Shown: positions 35,070-44,546, numbered from the stretch's first letter. The stretch: 64,000 nt of DNA from Vibrio algivorus (GCF_002218005.2 NZ_AP018678.1:186001-250000); one strand, 5' to 3'. The notes: generated from the letters alone by a model not told the origin. Program-made: numbers and translations.

Positions 35070-36152
35070 ATGGAACGGATAAATGTGGATCTTGCTGAGC
35101 GAAGCTATCCTATCTCTATTGGCGCTGGATTGTTAACGAATCCAGCGCTTTTCTCTCATTTAAAAGCCAATCAAAAAGTGGTCGTGGTCACTAATGATAC
35201 GGTTGCTCCTCTGTACGCTGATCGTTTAATTCAAACATTGACGAGCCTGCAATGCCAAGTTGATTTGTTAACTCTGCCAGATGGTGAGCAATATAAATCG
35301 TTGGAAACCTTCAATAGCATTATGAGTTTTCTGCTTGAGGGTAACTACAGCCGTGATGTGGTATTAGTGGCACTTGGTGGTGGTGTGATTGGTGATTTAG
35401 TTGGCTTTGCCGCTGCTTGTTATCAGCGTGGTGTTGACTTTATCCAAGTCCCAACCACTTTGCTATCACAGGTTGATTCATCTGTTGGGGGGAAAACCGC
35501 AGTTAATCATCCGCTTGGTAAAAATATGATTGGGGCTTTTTATCAGCCTAAATCAGTGATTATTGATACCGATTGTTTGGATAGCTTACCTGAACGTGAG
35601 TTTGCTGCTGGAATGGCCGAGGTCATTAAATACGGCATCATCATTGATGGTGATTTCTTCACTTGGCTTGAACAGAATATGACAAAGTTAGTTGCATTGG
35701 ATAATCAAGCTTTGTGCTATGCGATTGCACGTTGTTGTCAAATTAAAGCGGATGTGGTTGCAGCTGATGAAAAAGAATCTGGTGTTCGTGCTTTGCTTAA
35801 CCTAGGCCACACTTATGGTCACGCGATTGAAGCTGAAATGGGTTATGGAAACTGGTTGCACGGCGAAGCGGTTGCTGCTGGTACTATGATGGCAGCTCAT
35901 ACTTCTTTGCTTCGAGGCCTAATCAGTTCAGAACAAGTTGAACGAATTCAGAGTATTTTGGTCGAAGCTAAGCTTCCTATACACACACCAGAGACGATGA
36001 CTTATGAGCATTTTATTAAACATATGATGCGAGATAAGAAGGTTTTGGCTGGTCAATTGCGTTTAATTTTACCTACTGGAATAGGCTCATCTGAAGTGTT
36101 AGGAAATACCGATGAGACAATCATCAGACAAGCGATAGAAGCTTGTCGATAA
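35070..36152 (+). CDS. aroB: 3-dehydroquinate synthase
   Basis: AroB makes the first cyclic compound of the shikimate pathway from DAHP, using NAD and a metal ion. The 360 residues show ALGGGVIGDLVGFAAACY and the metal ligand regions DKKV and LNLGHTYGHAIE. It is co-transcribed with aroK and ends before a hairpin terminator. Confidence 0.98.
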   Translation: MERINVDLAERSYPISIGAGLLTNPALFSHLKANQKVVVVTNDTVAPLYADRLIQTLTSLQCQVDLLTLPDGEQYKSLETFNSIMSFLLEGNYSRDVVLVALGGGVIGDLVGFAAACYQRGVDFIQVPTTLLSQVDSSVGGKTAVNHPLGKNMIGAFYQPKSVIIDTDCLDSLPEREFAAGMAEVIKYGIIIDGDFFTWLEQNMTKLVALDNQALCYAIARCCQIKADVVAADEKESGVRALLNLGHTYGHAIEAEMGYGNWLHGEAVAAGTMMAAHTSLLRGLISSEQVERIQSILVEAKLPIHTPETMTYEHFIKHMMRDKKVLAGQLRLILPTGIGSSEVLGNTDETIIRQAIEACR

Positions 36153-36202
36153 CGTTATATTTAAGTGATATATAACACCGCATTTTAGATGGCAAATAGT
36201 GT

Positions 36203-36245
36203 AAAAATCAACGTGGTAGAATCTCTATTACGTTGATTTTCCTGT
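36203..36245 (+). terminator. aroKB terminator
   Basis: AAAATCAACGT and ACGTTGATTTT pair over 11 bases around a 15-base loop; the T-run is partly within the stem and is followed by CCTGTTTAT. It may be weak and allow read-through into damX. Confidence 0.65.
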
Positions 36246-36389
36246 TTATAATACTGAAAATGATATTAATCATGGCAGTTGGGTAGTTTTTTCATAAACT
36301 ATTAACTTATTGTGTTTTTTTAACATTTTTTAGTTGATAGCATGCTATTTATAGAGCATTCCTATTTTGACGTATTTAAGAGGCTAGTA

Positions 36390-37817
36390 ATGAGCATGAC
36401 TCATGATGGTGCACACATGGTGCAATTGGAATCGCAAACCGATATTCTTGATGGTTTGCAAATGTTTACTCGCCTTGATTCTAACGTAATATACGTTGAA
36501 GGAGAGAAAGGTTCTGGTAAATCGTGGCTTGCGCAACGCTTCCTTAATACCGATAAAAAAATTCAGACATTATCTTTTCTAATTTGCTTATCGACTCAAA
36601 CGGCGGAGCAACAACGTAGTGTATTACTTGGTCAGCTATTGTCTGATAGTTTTTGTACTGGCGAAGAAACGTTACTTGAGAGTTTGTCGGTATTTCGTAA
36701 AGATCAAGAGTGCAAAGCAACGATTATCGTTGATGACGCAAACTTGTTGGCGGAACACTTACTTGATGAACTCGCACAACTAGTATTAGCCGCGCAACAA
36801 AACCCATTATGGCAAATCAGCGTTATTCTGTTTGCAAAGCCTAATGAGATTGATGAATCATCATTAAATACCGATCCGAAACCAGAATTTAAGCATATAA
36901 CCATCTTACCGTTAACTGATAGCGAAGCGACGGATTTTATCGAGCAATTAGTCATTCCAGTATCCCACATTGACTCTGACAAGAAAAAACAAGCCATTCA
37001 TCGTGCGGCACAGTCTGTAGTGAATTACCCTGCTAATTTATTAGCATTATCTGACTCGCATAAAAAGCCAGTAGTATGTTGGGTTAAGCGATCATTGATT
37101 GCTTTAATTATTATTTTATTGGCATTAGGTGGTTGGTCTTGGTGGACTAGCTATCAGGCTCGAGTTCAAGATCAGCAAACGGAAACCGATATCATTGGGC
37201 AAGATGAAGCTAAGCAAGATACGCTACCGAATCAAGTTAGTTCAGCAAGTGATACAACATCAGGTACGCAATCGACATTAGATGCCGATCAAACTCAAGA
37301 AGACGACACTCTACCGCAGGCGGTAACCGATAAAACGTTAACGGTAGGAGATGAGTCTGATTCTGAACAAAAGCGTGTTGTGGTTCCTTCCAAGGTTGTC
37401 GATGCATTACTTGATGGCGATTCACCGAAAGATGCCAAAGTTTCCAATGATGAGGTGATATCCGCTCAAGCTTCATCGGTTCAAAAGACGAACAGCTCAT
37501 TGAAAGGCGATCAGCTTACGTTAGCCGATGAGGCGTTATTAGCGTTACCAGCAGAACGATATACGTTGCAATTAGCGGCAGTAACCAAACAAGACGAAGC
37601 GGTTAGCTTCATTAAGATGTATGGTTTAGATGGGCAAGTTCGAGTTTACCGTACGTTACGCAATCAGCAACCTTGGTATATTGTGACTTACCAAGATTTT
37701 GCTAGCATCAAGGAAACTCGAGAAGCAGCCCAAGAACTATCATTAGCGCTACAAAAAGAACAACCATGGCCGAAATCGATAGCTCAAGTTCATCAAGAAA
37801 TTGAACGGGTGAAATAG
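36390..37817 (+). CDS. damX: DamX-like cell-division protein with AAA ATPase and SPOR domains
   Basis: The 475 residues have a cytoplasmic ATPase-like domain (Walker A GEKGSGKSW near 38-46; Walker B ATIIVDDAN), one membrane helix (about 234-252, SLIALIIILLALGGWSWW), an acidic, Ser/Thr/Gln-rich periplasmic linker, and a C-terminal SPOR domain (RYTLQLAAVTKQDEAVSFIK) that binds denuded septal peptidoglycan. I use the ATG at 36390 after AAGAGG; an in-frame ATG 16 codons upstream has no ribosome site. It lies in the conserved aroKB-damX-dam order. Confidence 0.92.
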   Translation: MSMTHDGAHMVQLESQTDILDGLQMFTRLDSNVIYVEGEKGSGKSWLAQRFLNTDKKIQTLSFLICLSTQTAEQQRSVLLGQLLSDSFCTGEETLLESLSVFRKDQECKATIIVDDANLLAEHLLDELAQLVLAAQQNPLWQISVILFAKPNEIDESSLNTDPKPEFKHITILPLTDSEATDFIEQLVIPVSHIDSDKKKQAIHRAAQSVVNYPANLLALSDSHKKPVVCWVKRSLIALIIILLALGGWSWWTSYQARVQDQQTETDIIGQDEAKQDTLPNQVSSASDTTSGTQSTLDADQTQEDDTLPQAVTDKTLTVGDESDSEQKRVVVPSKVVDALLDGDSPKDAKVSNDEVISAQASSVQKTNSSLKGDQLTLADEALLALPAERYTLQLAAVTKQDEAVSFIKMYGLDGQVRVYRTLRNQQPWYIVTYQDFASIKETREAAQELSLALQKEQPWPKSIAQVHQEIERVK

Positions 37818-37913
37818 CGCAGACCCTAGCGCGGAAATATGTTACATTCCCCAGCCCATCAACAATTTCGATGGGTTGGTGAAAACACTTGTGGTCGGTG
37901 AGTAGTAAAATAA

Positions 37914-38735
37914 ATGAAGAAGCAGCGAGCTTTCCTCAAATGGGCAGGCGGTAAATACGGTTTAGTTGAAGATATTCAACGTCACCTACCAGAAGGTAGA
38001 AAGCTAGTTGAACCTTTCGTCGGAGCAGGTTCGGTATTTTTGAATACCGACTATGACCAATATCTATTGGCCGATATCAATCCAGACTTAATTAATCTGT
38101 ATAACTTATTAAAACAGCAACCGGACTTGTTTATTCAAGAGGCGCAGCGCTTTTTCACACCTGAATATAACCGTAAAGAAATTTACCTAGGCGTACGCGC
38201 TGACTTCAACCAGAGTCAAGATACTTTTTTCCGTTCCCTTGCTTTTCTATATATGAATCGATTTGGTTTTAATGGCTTATGTCGTTATAACAAAAAAGGT
38301 GGTTTCAATGTGCCTTTTGGTTCTTATAAAAAACCCTACTTTCCAGAAAATGAAATGTTGAATTTTGCTGAAAAAGCAAAAAAAGCAACGTTTGTTTGTG
38401 AAGGTTACCCACAGACTTTTGCTCGAGCGCGCAAAGGTTGTGTTGTGTATTGCGATCCTCCTTATGCCCCTTTAGCCCAAGCAAGTAACTTTACTTCTTA
38501 CGCGGGTAATGGCTTTTCATTAGACGACCAAGCAAAATTGGCAAGTATTGCAGAACACACCGCAGTACAACGCGATATCCCAGTATTGATTTCCAATCAC
38601 GACACCGCATTAACTCGCCGCCTATATAAGGGAGCTCAGTTGAATGTGGTTAAAGTAAAGCGCACTATCAGCCGCAATGGCGCTGGCCGTAACAAGGTTG
38701 ATGAATTATTAGCGTTGTTTGAAGCGAAGGAATAA
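37914..38735 (+). CDS. dam: DNA adenine methyltransferase (GATC)
   Basis: Dam methylates adenine in GATC for mismatch repair, replication timing and gene control, and is essential in V. cholerae. The 273 residues show the S-adenosylmethionine motif FLKWAGGKYGL at the N-terminus, the FVGAGSVFLN motif and the catalytic DPPY near 181-184. The chromosomal setting (damX upstream, rpe downstream) marks it as the housekeeping enzyme and not part of a restriction system. Confidence 0.97.
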   Translation: MKKQRAFLKWAGGKYGLVEDIQRHLPEGRKLVEPFVGAGSVFLNTDYDQYLLADINPDLINLYNLLKQQPDLFIQEAQRFFTPEYNRKEIYLGVRADFNQSQDTFFRSLAFLYMNRFGFNGLCRYNKKGGFNVPFGSYKKPYFPENEMLNFAEKAKKATFVCEGYPQTFARARKGCVVYCDPPYAPLAQASNFTSYAGNGFSLDDQAKLASIAEHTAVQRDIPVLISNHDTALTRRLYKGAQLNVVKVKRTISRNGAGRNKVDELLALFEAKE

Positions 38736-38741
38736 ATTTTG

Positions 38742-38823
38742 TTTCTCGTTTCTCGTTTCTCGTTTCTCGGCTTGAATCTTTTTCGTAATACGAGAAGCGA
38801 AGCGCTCTAGCAACGAGAACCGA
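38742..38823. repeat. TTTCTCG heptamer array and CGAGAAGCG block after dam
   Basis: Four perfect tandem TTTCTCG units occupy 38742-38769. From about 38788 follows ACGAGAAGCGAAGCGCTC, then TAGCAACGAGAACCGAAA, a near copy of the block at 19560-19597. The remaining bases up to rpe show no other feature. Confidence 0.7.
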
Positions 38824-38939
38824 AATAAATATCGTGACTACTGACTCGTAACTCCCCACTTATCTTGTATATAAACGTTTGCTTGGGTAAACTTGCGCCA
38901 ATTTCATCCCATTGATTTAGGCCATACTCGGAGTTAGCC

Positions 38940-39611
38940 ATGAAAGACTTTCTGATCGCACCATCCATCCTCTCTGCTGATTTTGCTCGTTTAGGCGAAG
39001 ACGTCGAAAGAGTATTGGCCGCGGGTGCTGATGTTGTTCACTTTGATGTGATGGACAATCACTATGTGCCTAACCTGACTTTTGGTGCGCCAATCTGTAA
39101 AGCGTTGCGTGACTACGGAATAACTGCGCCTATTGATGTTCACTTAATGGTGAAACCCGTCGATAGTATTGTGCCTGAGTTTGCTAAAGCGGGTGCGTCA
39201 ATGATTACTTTTCATATTGAAGCTTCTGAGCACGTTGATCGTACTTTGCAATTAATTAAAGAACACGGTTGCCAGGCAGGTGTTGTCTTTAACCCAGCGA
39301 CGCCACTTCATCATCTAGACTACATCATGGATAAAGTTGATATGATTTTGTTGATGTCAGTGAACCCAGGTTTTGGTGGTCAATCTTTCATTCCGTCTAC
39401 CTTAGATAAACTACGTGAAGTCCGTAAGCGTATTGATGCGAGTGGTCGTAATATTCGTCTTGAAATTGATGGTGGTGTGAAAGTGGATAATATCCGAGAA
39501 ATTGCTGAAGCGGGTGCAGATATGTTCGTGGCAGGTTCAGCTATTTTTAATCAACCAGACTACAAGCAAGTAATTGACCAAATGCGCGAAGAGTTAGCGA
39601 AAGCAAAATAA
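38940..39611 (+). CDS. rpe: Ribulose-phosphate 3-epimerase
   Basis: Rpe interconverts ribulose 5-phosphate and xylulose 5-phosphate in the pentose phosphate pathway. The 223-residue TIM barrel shows APSILSADFARLGEDV, HFDVMDNHYVPNLTFG and VNPGFGGQSFIP, with the catalytic aspartates and metal histidines. It has GGAG seven bases before the ATG. Confidence 0.98.
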   Translation: MKDFLIAPSILSADFARLGEDVERVLAAGADVVHFDVMDNHYVPNLTFGAPICKALRDYGITAPIDVHLMVKPVDSIVPEFAKAGASMITFHIEASEHVDRTLQLIKEHGCQAGVVFNPATPLHHLDYIMDKVDMILLMSVNPGFGGQSFIPSTLDKLREVRKRIDASGRNIRLEIDGGVKVDNIREIAEAGADMFVAGSAIFNQPDYKQVIDQMREELAKAK

Positions 39612-39616
39612 ACTCT

Positions 39617-39742
39617 ATACCCTTTGTACTTGAAGCTACAGCTTTGTTAACGGCGTTCATTCGCCCCAATCACATAGACTAGCTATGCTCTGAGGCCTCT
39701 TTCACTTGTTGCCTCACTGTAACTCCAATTACTTTGGGTATA
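39617..39742. repeat. 126-bp TATACCC-ended repeat after rpe
   Basis: It runs from TATACCCTTTGTACTTGAAG to ATTACTTTGGGTATA. It contains GGCGTTCATTCGCCCC and AGACTAGCTATGCTCTGAGG; this is a repeat commonly seen between vibrio genes. A shortened relative is at 43439-43517. It differs inside from the 265-bp element although the ends are similar. Confidence 0.8.
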
Positions 39743-39772
39743 AATGCCCTTAGGTAACTAGTGGTCGATATC

Positions 39773-39808
39773 AAAAGAGGCTTGAGATACACTCAAGCCT
39801 CTTTTTTG
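39773..39808 (+). terminator. rpe terminator
   Basis: AAGAGGCTTGAG and CTCAAGCCTCTT form a 12-bp stem followed by TTTTTG. It lies only 25 bases before gph. Confidence 0.9.
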
Positions 39809-39832
39809 TTTCTGAATGGAAGTTTGTTGTAA

Positions 39833-40531
39833 ATGGAAACTGTGATGACCCTACAAGATATTCAATTAATCGCATTTGATTTAGATGGAACGTTACTTGA
39901 TAGCGTACCTGATCTGGCGGTTGCAGCCGATCAAGCAGTACAAAGCTTAGATTTTCCATCGGTAACGGAAGAACAAGTTCGAGATTGGGTCGGTAATGGT
40001 GCAGACATACTAATTGGTCGTGCATTAAGTCAAAACATTAAGGTTGATGAGTCCTTAGATTTAGATCTGTTGAAGCAAGCGCGTGTACGTTTTGATGAGT
40101 ATTATCACCAAGGTGGCCATCAATTAAGTCATTTATATTCTAATGTGACGTCGACATTGAAAGCCTTACATCAAGCGGGCTACAAAATGGCAATTGTCAC
40201 GAATAAGCCTTCCGCTTTTGTTCCTGATATCTTGCAACAGCATGGCATTGCCGATTTATTTGTTGATGTGATTGGCGGTGATGATTTCCCCAATAAAAAG
40301 CCCGATCCTATGGCACTCAATTGGTTACTAGATAAGCATCAAGTGAGCGCTCAACAAATGTTGATGGTTGGTGATTCAAAAAATGATGTATTAGCCGCGA
40401 AAAATGCCGGCTGTCATAGTTTTGCTCTGACCTATGGCTACAATCACGGTGAGCCGATTTCTGATTCTGCGCCAGAGTATGTTGCCGACAATATTGCGGA
40501 ACTACTAGATGTGCTTAGTGTTTCTCAATAA
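39833..40531 (+). CDS. gph: Phosphoglycolate phosphatase
   Basis: A HAD-superfamily phosphatase that removes phosphoglycolate formed during DNA repair. The nucleophile motif is DLDGTLLDS, motif II is VTNKPS, and motif IV is VGDSKNDVLAAKNAG. It has 232 residues from this ATG; a second ATG at 39845 (MTLQDIQLIAF) has an equally plausible GGAA site and may be the true start. It sits between rpe and trpS as in enterobacteria and vibrios. Confidence 0.95.
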   Translation: METVMTLQDIQLIAFDLDGTLLDSVPDLAVAADQAVQSLDFPSVTEEQVRDWVGNGADILIGRALSQNIKVDESLDLDLLKQARVRFDEYYHQGGHQLSHLYSNVTSTLKALHQAGYKMAIVTNKPSAFVPDILQQHGIADLFVDVIGGDDFPNKKPDPMALNWLLDKHQVSAQQMLMVGDSKNDVLAAKNAGCHSFALTYGYNHGEPISDSAPEYVADNIAELLDVLSVSQ

Positions 40532-40597
40532 TTGCGATGATTCGATCAATTAACTTGATAAAACGCTAGTCAAACCGACTTAGATCAGTAAACTGAA

Positions 40598-40650
40598 ATG
40601 CCTGTTTATCTCACATTCCAGAGGATGTGAGAGCAGGCATTATTATTTTT
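40598..40650 (+). terminator. gph terminator
   Basis: ATGCCTG and CAGGCAT form the outer stem and CTCACAT and ATGTGAG the inner stem, followed by TATTATTTTT. It could also act as a trpS leader structure. Confidence 0.75.
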
Positions 40651-40710
40651 AATTTCAGCCCAATATTCGATAATGAGTATTAATTGGGGCGACAGTAAGG
40701 GAAAAGAAAC

Positions 40711-41727
40711 ATGAGCAAACCCATAGTATTAAGTGGTGTTCAACCATCTGGTGAACTAAGTATTGGTAACTACTTGGGTGCTCTACGTCAATGGCAACAA
40801 ATGCAAGATGACTATGATTGCCAATACTGCGTTGTTGATCTTCATGCAATTACGGTTCGTCAAGATCCTAAAGCTCTGTATGAAGCGACATTAGATGCAT
40901 TAGCAGTATGTCTTGCGGTTGGTGTTGATCCTAAGAAGAGCACGTTATTTGTCCAGTCACATGTACCGGAACATGCTCAACTAGGTTGGCTTCTTAACTG
41001 TTATACCCAAATGGGCGAATTGAATCGTATGACTCAGTTCAAGGATAAATCACAGCGTTACGCCAATGATGTCAATGCTGGGCTTTTTGCGTACCCAGTA
41101 TTAATGGCGGCGGATATTTTGTTGTATGGTGCTCACCAAGTCCCTGTTGGTAATGATCAGAAGCAGCATCTAGAGCTAGCCCGTGATATCGCGACTCGCT
41201 TTAATAATGTGTATAGTCCTGAAAATCCAATTTTCCAAATTCCAGAGCCATACATTCCACAAGTAAATGCTCGCGTAATGAGCTTGCAAGATGCGACGAA
41301 GAAAATGTCTAAATCGGATGATAACCGTAAAAATGTTATTACCATTTTAGAAGATCCCAAGTCGATTCTGAAGAAGATCAATAAAGCGCAAACGGATGCA
41401 GAAACACCACCACGTATTGCACATGATGTAGAAAGCAAAGCAGGTATTTCAAACTTGATGGGGCTGTATTCGGCTGCAACGGGTAAAACCTATCAAGAAA
41501 TTGAAGCGCAATATGCCGGCGTTGAGATGTATGGTCCATTTAAGAAAGATGTAGGTGAAGCAGTTGTTGCTATGCTTGAGCCGATTCAATCTGAATATAA
41601 ACGCATTCGCGAAGATCGTGCTTACATGAATGAAGTGATGAAAGTCGGCGCAGAAAAAGCCTCAGCAAAAGCTGCTGTGACTTTAGCCAAAGCTTATCAA
41701 GCGGTAGGTTTTGTGCCTCGCGGTTAA
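40711..41727 (+). CDS. trpS: Tryptophanyl-tRNA synthetase
   Basis: TrpS charges tRNA-Trp. The 338-residue class I synthetase (E. coli 334) has the HIGH-type signature PSGELSIGNYLGAL near 12-25 and KKMSKSDD near 197-204. AGGGAAAAGAAAC precedes the ATG. It closes the dam-rpe-gph-trpS series. Confidence 0.98.
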   Translation: MSKPIVLSGVQPSGELSIGNYLGALRQWQQMQDDYDCQYCVVDLHAITVRQDPKALYEATLDALAVCLAVGVDPKKSTLFVQSHVPEHAQLGWLLNCYTQMGELNRMTQFKDKSQRYANDVNAGLFAYPVLMAADILLYGAHQVPVGNDQKQHLELARDIATRFNNVYSPENPIFQIPEPYIPQVNARVMSLQDATKKMSKSDDNRKNVITILEDPKSILKKINKAQTDAETPPRIAHDVESKAGISNLMGLYSAATGKTYQEIEAQYAGVEMYGPFKKDVGEAVVAMLEPIQSEYKRIREDRAYMNEVMKVGAEKASAKAAVTLAKAYQAVGFVPRG

Positions 41728-41759
41728 ACAGCACCTCAGATATAGGTATATCAATAAAT

Positions 41760-41796
41760 AACCGCTGAAATGATACTTTCAGCGGTTTTTTGTTTT
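41760..41796. terminator. Terminator between trpS and the acyl-CoA ligase
   Basis: AACCGCTGAAA and TTTCAGCGGTT are a perfect 11-bp stem followed by TTTTTGTTTTT. It lies between convergent genes. Confidence 0.9.
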
Positions 41797-41814
41797 TATC
41801 GATTTTTGCTTTTA

Positions 41815-43386
41815 CTATGCCGTACGTAATTCTCGACGCAGTACTTTACCGACGGTTGATTTTGGTAACTCTTTAAGGAATAAAATTTTGCGTGGAACCT
41901 TATAGGCCGCTAAGTTTTCGCGACAATAAGTCTCAATATCTTTTTCTGTGAGTTCACTGTCTAGTGTCGTGACTAGGTGAGCAACCACTTTTTCTCCGGT
42001 TTTTTCATCTTCCTCTCCAACAACGGCTGCTTCAATTATTTCTGGGTGCTGGCATAAGACTTCTTCAATTTCATTTGGGTAAACATTAAACCCCGATACT
42101 ATGATCATATCTTTCATTCTATCGACGATTTGAATGGCACCGTTTGGCAGAATAAGCCCAACATCTCCAGTTAGAAAGTAACCATTAATAATGCTCTTTT
42201 CGGTATCTTCAGGGCGGTTCCAATAACCTTTCATTACTTGTGGGCCTTTAATAACTAATTCACCCACTTCACCTTGTGGTAATGGTTGATTGTCTTCATT
42301 CCACACTTGTATATCGGTGTCACCAAGAGGAGTGCCTACGCTACCAGGTTGCTGCTGACCAAACTCATTTAAAGTGAGAACAGGAGAGGTTTCAGACAAT
42401 CCCCAACCTTCGGTGATGGTACAACCAGTAACCTTTTTCCATAAATTAAAGGTTGAGCTATTTAATGCTGAGCCACCAGATATTGTTAGTTTAAAGTTTG
42501 AAAAATCTAAATCTTTAAATTCAGGATGTTGGCATAAACCAACAAAGAGGGTGTTGATGCCTGACATTCCAATAAATGGTGTCGATTTCAGTGTTTCAAC
42601 AAAGCCTGCAATGTCTCTTGGGTTTGGAATTAAAGTATTGGTTACGCCTAAACCAAATAGTGCGACCATATTAACGGTGAATGCATAAATATGGTAAAGA
42701 GGCAGCGGACAAATAAAGCTTCCACCGTCTAATGGAGGGAGTTGCTCCAGTCGCTGTGCCATTTGAGATGCATTGGTCAGTATATTTGCGTGGGTAAGGC
42801 TGGCACCTTTTGCGACTCCGGTTGTGCCCCCTGTATATTGTAATACCGCAATATCATCGGGTTTAGCTTGAATCGGCAGTTGCTCAGGTAGTGACTTTCC
42901 TTGCTCAAGTAGTGACATTAAGTCGAAGTATTGGTGAGTGGGTTCGGTAACTTTTAATAAATCGGCTGCTCTGGTGACAATGACTTGTTCAATGCCAATT
43001 TTATCTTTGATAGCTTCATATTTTGGTAGTAGATCTTCGAGAATAATTAAAGCTTTAGCACCAGAGTCATTGAATTGATGATGCATTTCTCTTGGTGTAT
43101 ATAGAGGGTTCGTATTGACGATGATTAAACCCGCTTTAAGTGCACCATAAGCGACGATTGGATATTGAGTTAAGTTGGGTAGTTGGATTGCAATTCGATC
43201 GCCCGGTTGTAAGTCACTTTCGTGTTGTATCCACTGAGCAAAGTACGTAGAAAGTTGTTCAATTTCAGCATAACTATGGCCTTTTCCTAAGCACTGGTAA
43301 GCTTGTTTTTCTGGGGCACTTACACAAGTGCTTTCAATAAATTGAACAAGATTTTGGTGTTGTAAAATAGATTGCCAGTTGCTCAT
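41815..43386 (-). CDS. Long-chain fatty acid-CoA ligase (FadD-like)
   Basis: An ATP-dependent acyl-CoA synthetase of the ANL superfamily. The P-loop YTGGTTGVAKGA lies near 183-194, followed by GWGLSETSPV and the TGDVGLILPNGAIQIVDRMKD region; the C-terminus has the adenylating lysine in KSTVGKVLRRELR. At 523 residues it is shorter than E. coli FadD (561), and could be a FadD paralogue. A candidate fatty acid-type operator lies upstream at 43583-43598. Confidence 0.9.
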   Translation of the reverse strand: MSNWQSILQHQNLVQFIESTCVSAPEKQAYQCLGKGHSYAEIEQLSTYFAQWIQHESDLQPGDRIAIQLPNLTQYPIVAYGALKAGLIIVNTNPLYTPREMHHQFNDSGAKALIILEDLLPKYEAIKDKIGIEQVIVTRAADLLKVTEPTHQYFDLMSLLEQGKSLPEQLPIQAKPDDIAVLQYTGGTTGVAKGASLTHANILTNASQMAQRLEQLPPLDGGSFICPLPLYHIYAFTVNMVALFGLGVTNTLIPNPRDIAGFVETLKSTPFIGMSGINTLFVGLCQHPEFKDLDFSNFKLTISGGSALNSSTFNLWKKVTGCTITEGWGLSETSPVLTLNEFGQQQPGSVGTPLGDTDIQVWNEDNQPLPQGEVGELVIKGPQVMKGYWNRPEDTEKSIINGYFLTGDVGLILPNGAIQIVDRMKDMIIVSGFNVYPNEIEEVLCQHPEIIEAAVVGEEDEKTGEKVVAHLVTTLDSELTEKDIETYCRENLAAYKVPRKILFLKELPKSTVGKVLRRELRTA

Positions 43387-43438
43387 TGAAGCCTTCCTTA
43401 CTGAGGGTATTTAGACCACTTACTTATTTAGACTAGTA

Positions 43439-43517
43439 TATATCCGTTGTATTTTAAGTGGCAGTTTGGTTGACGATGCTTATTCGCCTCACTGCAGCTT
43501 TAATTACTCTGGATATA
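43439..43517. repeat. 79-bp internally deleted copy of the rpe-distal repeat
   Basis: It runs from TATATCCGTTGTATTTTAAG to TTAATTACTCTGGATATA. It aligns to both ends of the 126-bp element at 39617-39742, with the middle (TCACATAGACTAGC and neighbours) missing. It lies in the 347-bp gap between the acyl-CoA ligase and pabA. Confidence 0.7.
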
Positions 43518-43582
43518 ATTAATTACGTATTATTAACATATTTATCACTAAGTGTTGGTTTAGAGATGAAAATAATGTGGAG

Positions 43583-43598
43583 TCAAACACGTGTTTGA
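43583..43598. promoter_or_regulatory. 16-bp palindrome resembling a PsrA-type operator
   Basis: TCAAACACGTGTTTGA is a perfect palindrome and fits the C/GAAAC-N4-GTTTG/C pattern reported for the TetR-family fatty acid regulator PsrA. It is 197 bases upstream of the acyl-CoA ligase and 136 bases upstream of pabA. The identity of the regulator is inference. Confidence 0.45.
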
Positions 43599-43733
43599 AT
43601 AAAAATGATGGTGTTTTTATGAACGAAATCATCTTGTAATGGGAAAATTTATTCACTTTATCGTGTGAGAAGCTTGCCTTTATTTGTCGCTATTGCAGAA
43701 TAGCCACTTCTGATTTGGTATTAAGAACTTAAA

Positions 43734-44312
43734 ATGCTGCTGATTATTGATAATTACGATTCCTTCACTTACAACCTCTACCAATACTTTTGTGAGTTAG
43801 GGGCCAAAGTGCAAGTAATACGTAATGATGAAATTGATATCGCCGGTATCGAAGCGCTTAATCCTAGCCACTTAGTGATATCTCCAGGGCCATGTACCCC
43901 AAATGAAGCGGGGATCTCTCTACAAGCCATAGAGCACTTTGCGGGCAAGTTACCAATATTAGGAGTTTGTTTAGGCCATCAAGCGATCGCACAAGTGTTT
44001 GGAGGTGAGGTAGTAAGAGCAAGGCAAGTGATGCATGGCAAAACATCGCCGGTTGTTCATACCGGGCAAAGTGTATTTCGTGGTTTACCTAATCCTTTAA
44101 CGGTGACTCGTTATCATTCTTTAGTCGTTGAAACGGGCAGCTTACCTGAGTGTTTCGAATTAACGGCATGGACCACATTGACCAACGGTGAGTTCGATGA
44201 AATTATGGGTTACCAGCATAAAACCTTGCCGATAGAGGCTGTGCAGTTTCACCCCGAGTCGATCAAGACCGAATGTGGTCATCAAATCTTAGCTAATTTT
44301 CTTCAGCGATAA
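43734..44312 (+). CDS. pabA: Aminodeoxychorismate/anthranilate synthase glutamine amidotransferase subunit
   Basis: A class I glutamine amidotransferase supplying ammonia to chorismate-using synthases. The 192 residues contain the nucleophile elbow GVCLGHQAI (cysteine near 79) and the catalytic histidine and glutamate in AVQFHPESI. PabA rather than TrpG is favoured because no trp genes are nearby and the argD/astA neighbours match the vibrio pabA locus; such subunits can serve both synthases. Confidence 0.92.
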   Translation: MLLIIDNYDSFTYNLYQYFCELGAKVQVIRNDEIDIAGIEALNPSHLVISPGPCTPNEAGISLQAIEHFAGKLPILGVCLGHQAIAQVFGGEVVRARQVMHGKTSPVVHTGQSVFRGLPNPLTVTRYHSLVVETGSLPECFELTAWTTLTNGEFDEIMGYQHKTLPIEAVQFHPESIKTECGHQILANFLQR

Positions 44313-44448
44313 ATCCTGCCTAAAAGTTACAAAAACGTTAATTGTTCCACAACCTTGCGATTTAGATTTTATCCTATTCTATAATTCCACTATCCTCTAA
44401 GAATAAACATGAATGCTTGAATTTCTTTTATCAGGCCTATTGTTTTTT

Positions 44449-44466
44449 TTTGAATAAATATTTATA
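44449..44466. promoter_or_regulatory. Candidate ArgR box upstream of argD
   Basis: TTTGAATAAATATTTATA differs from the ARG box pattern at one important position (T for C in the right arm). It lies 80 bases before argD. Confidence 0.5.
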
Positions 44467-44546
44467 AAAAATAAATAAAAAGTCATTGATGCGTTTCATC
44501 TACTTAGCTAAATTAGTAGTCGGTGAATAAACGAAGAGGATTAGGG

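Noticed and set aside
37914..38735. Methyltransferase considered as part of a restriction or phage system
   Set aside because: Sequence and position between damX and rpe identify it as housekeeping Dam; no nuclease gene is adjacent.
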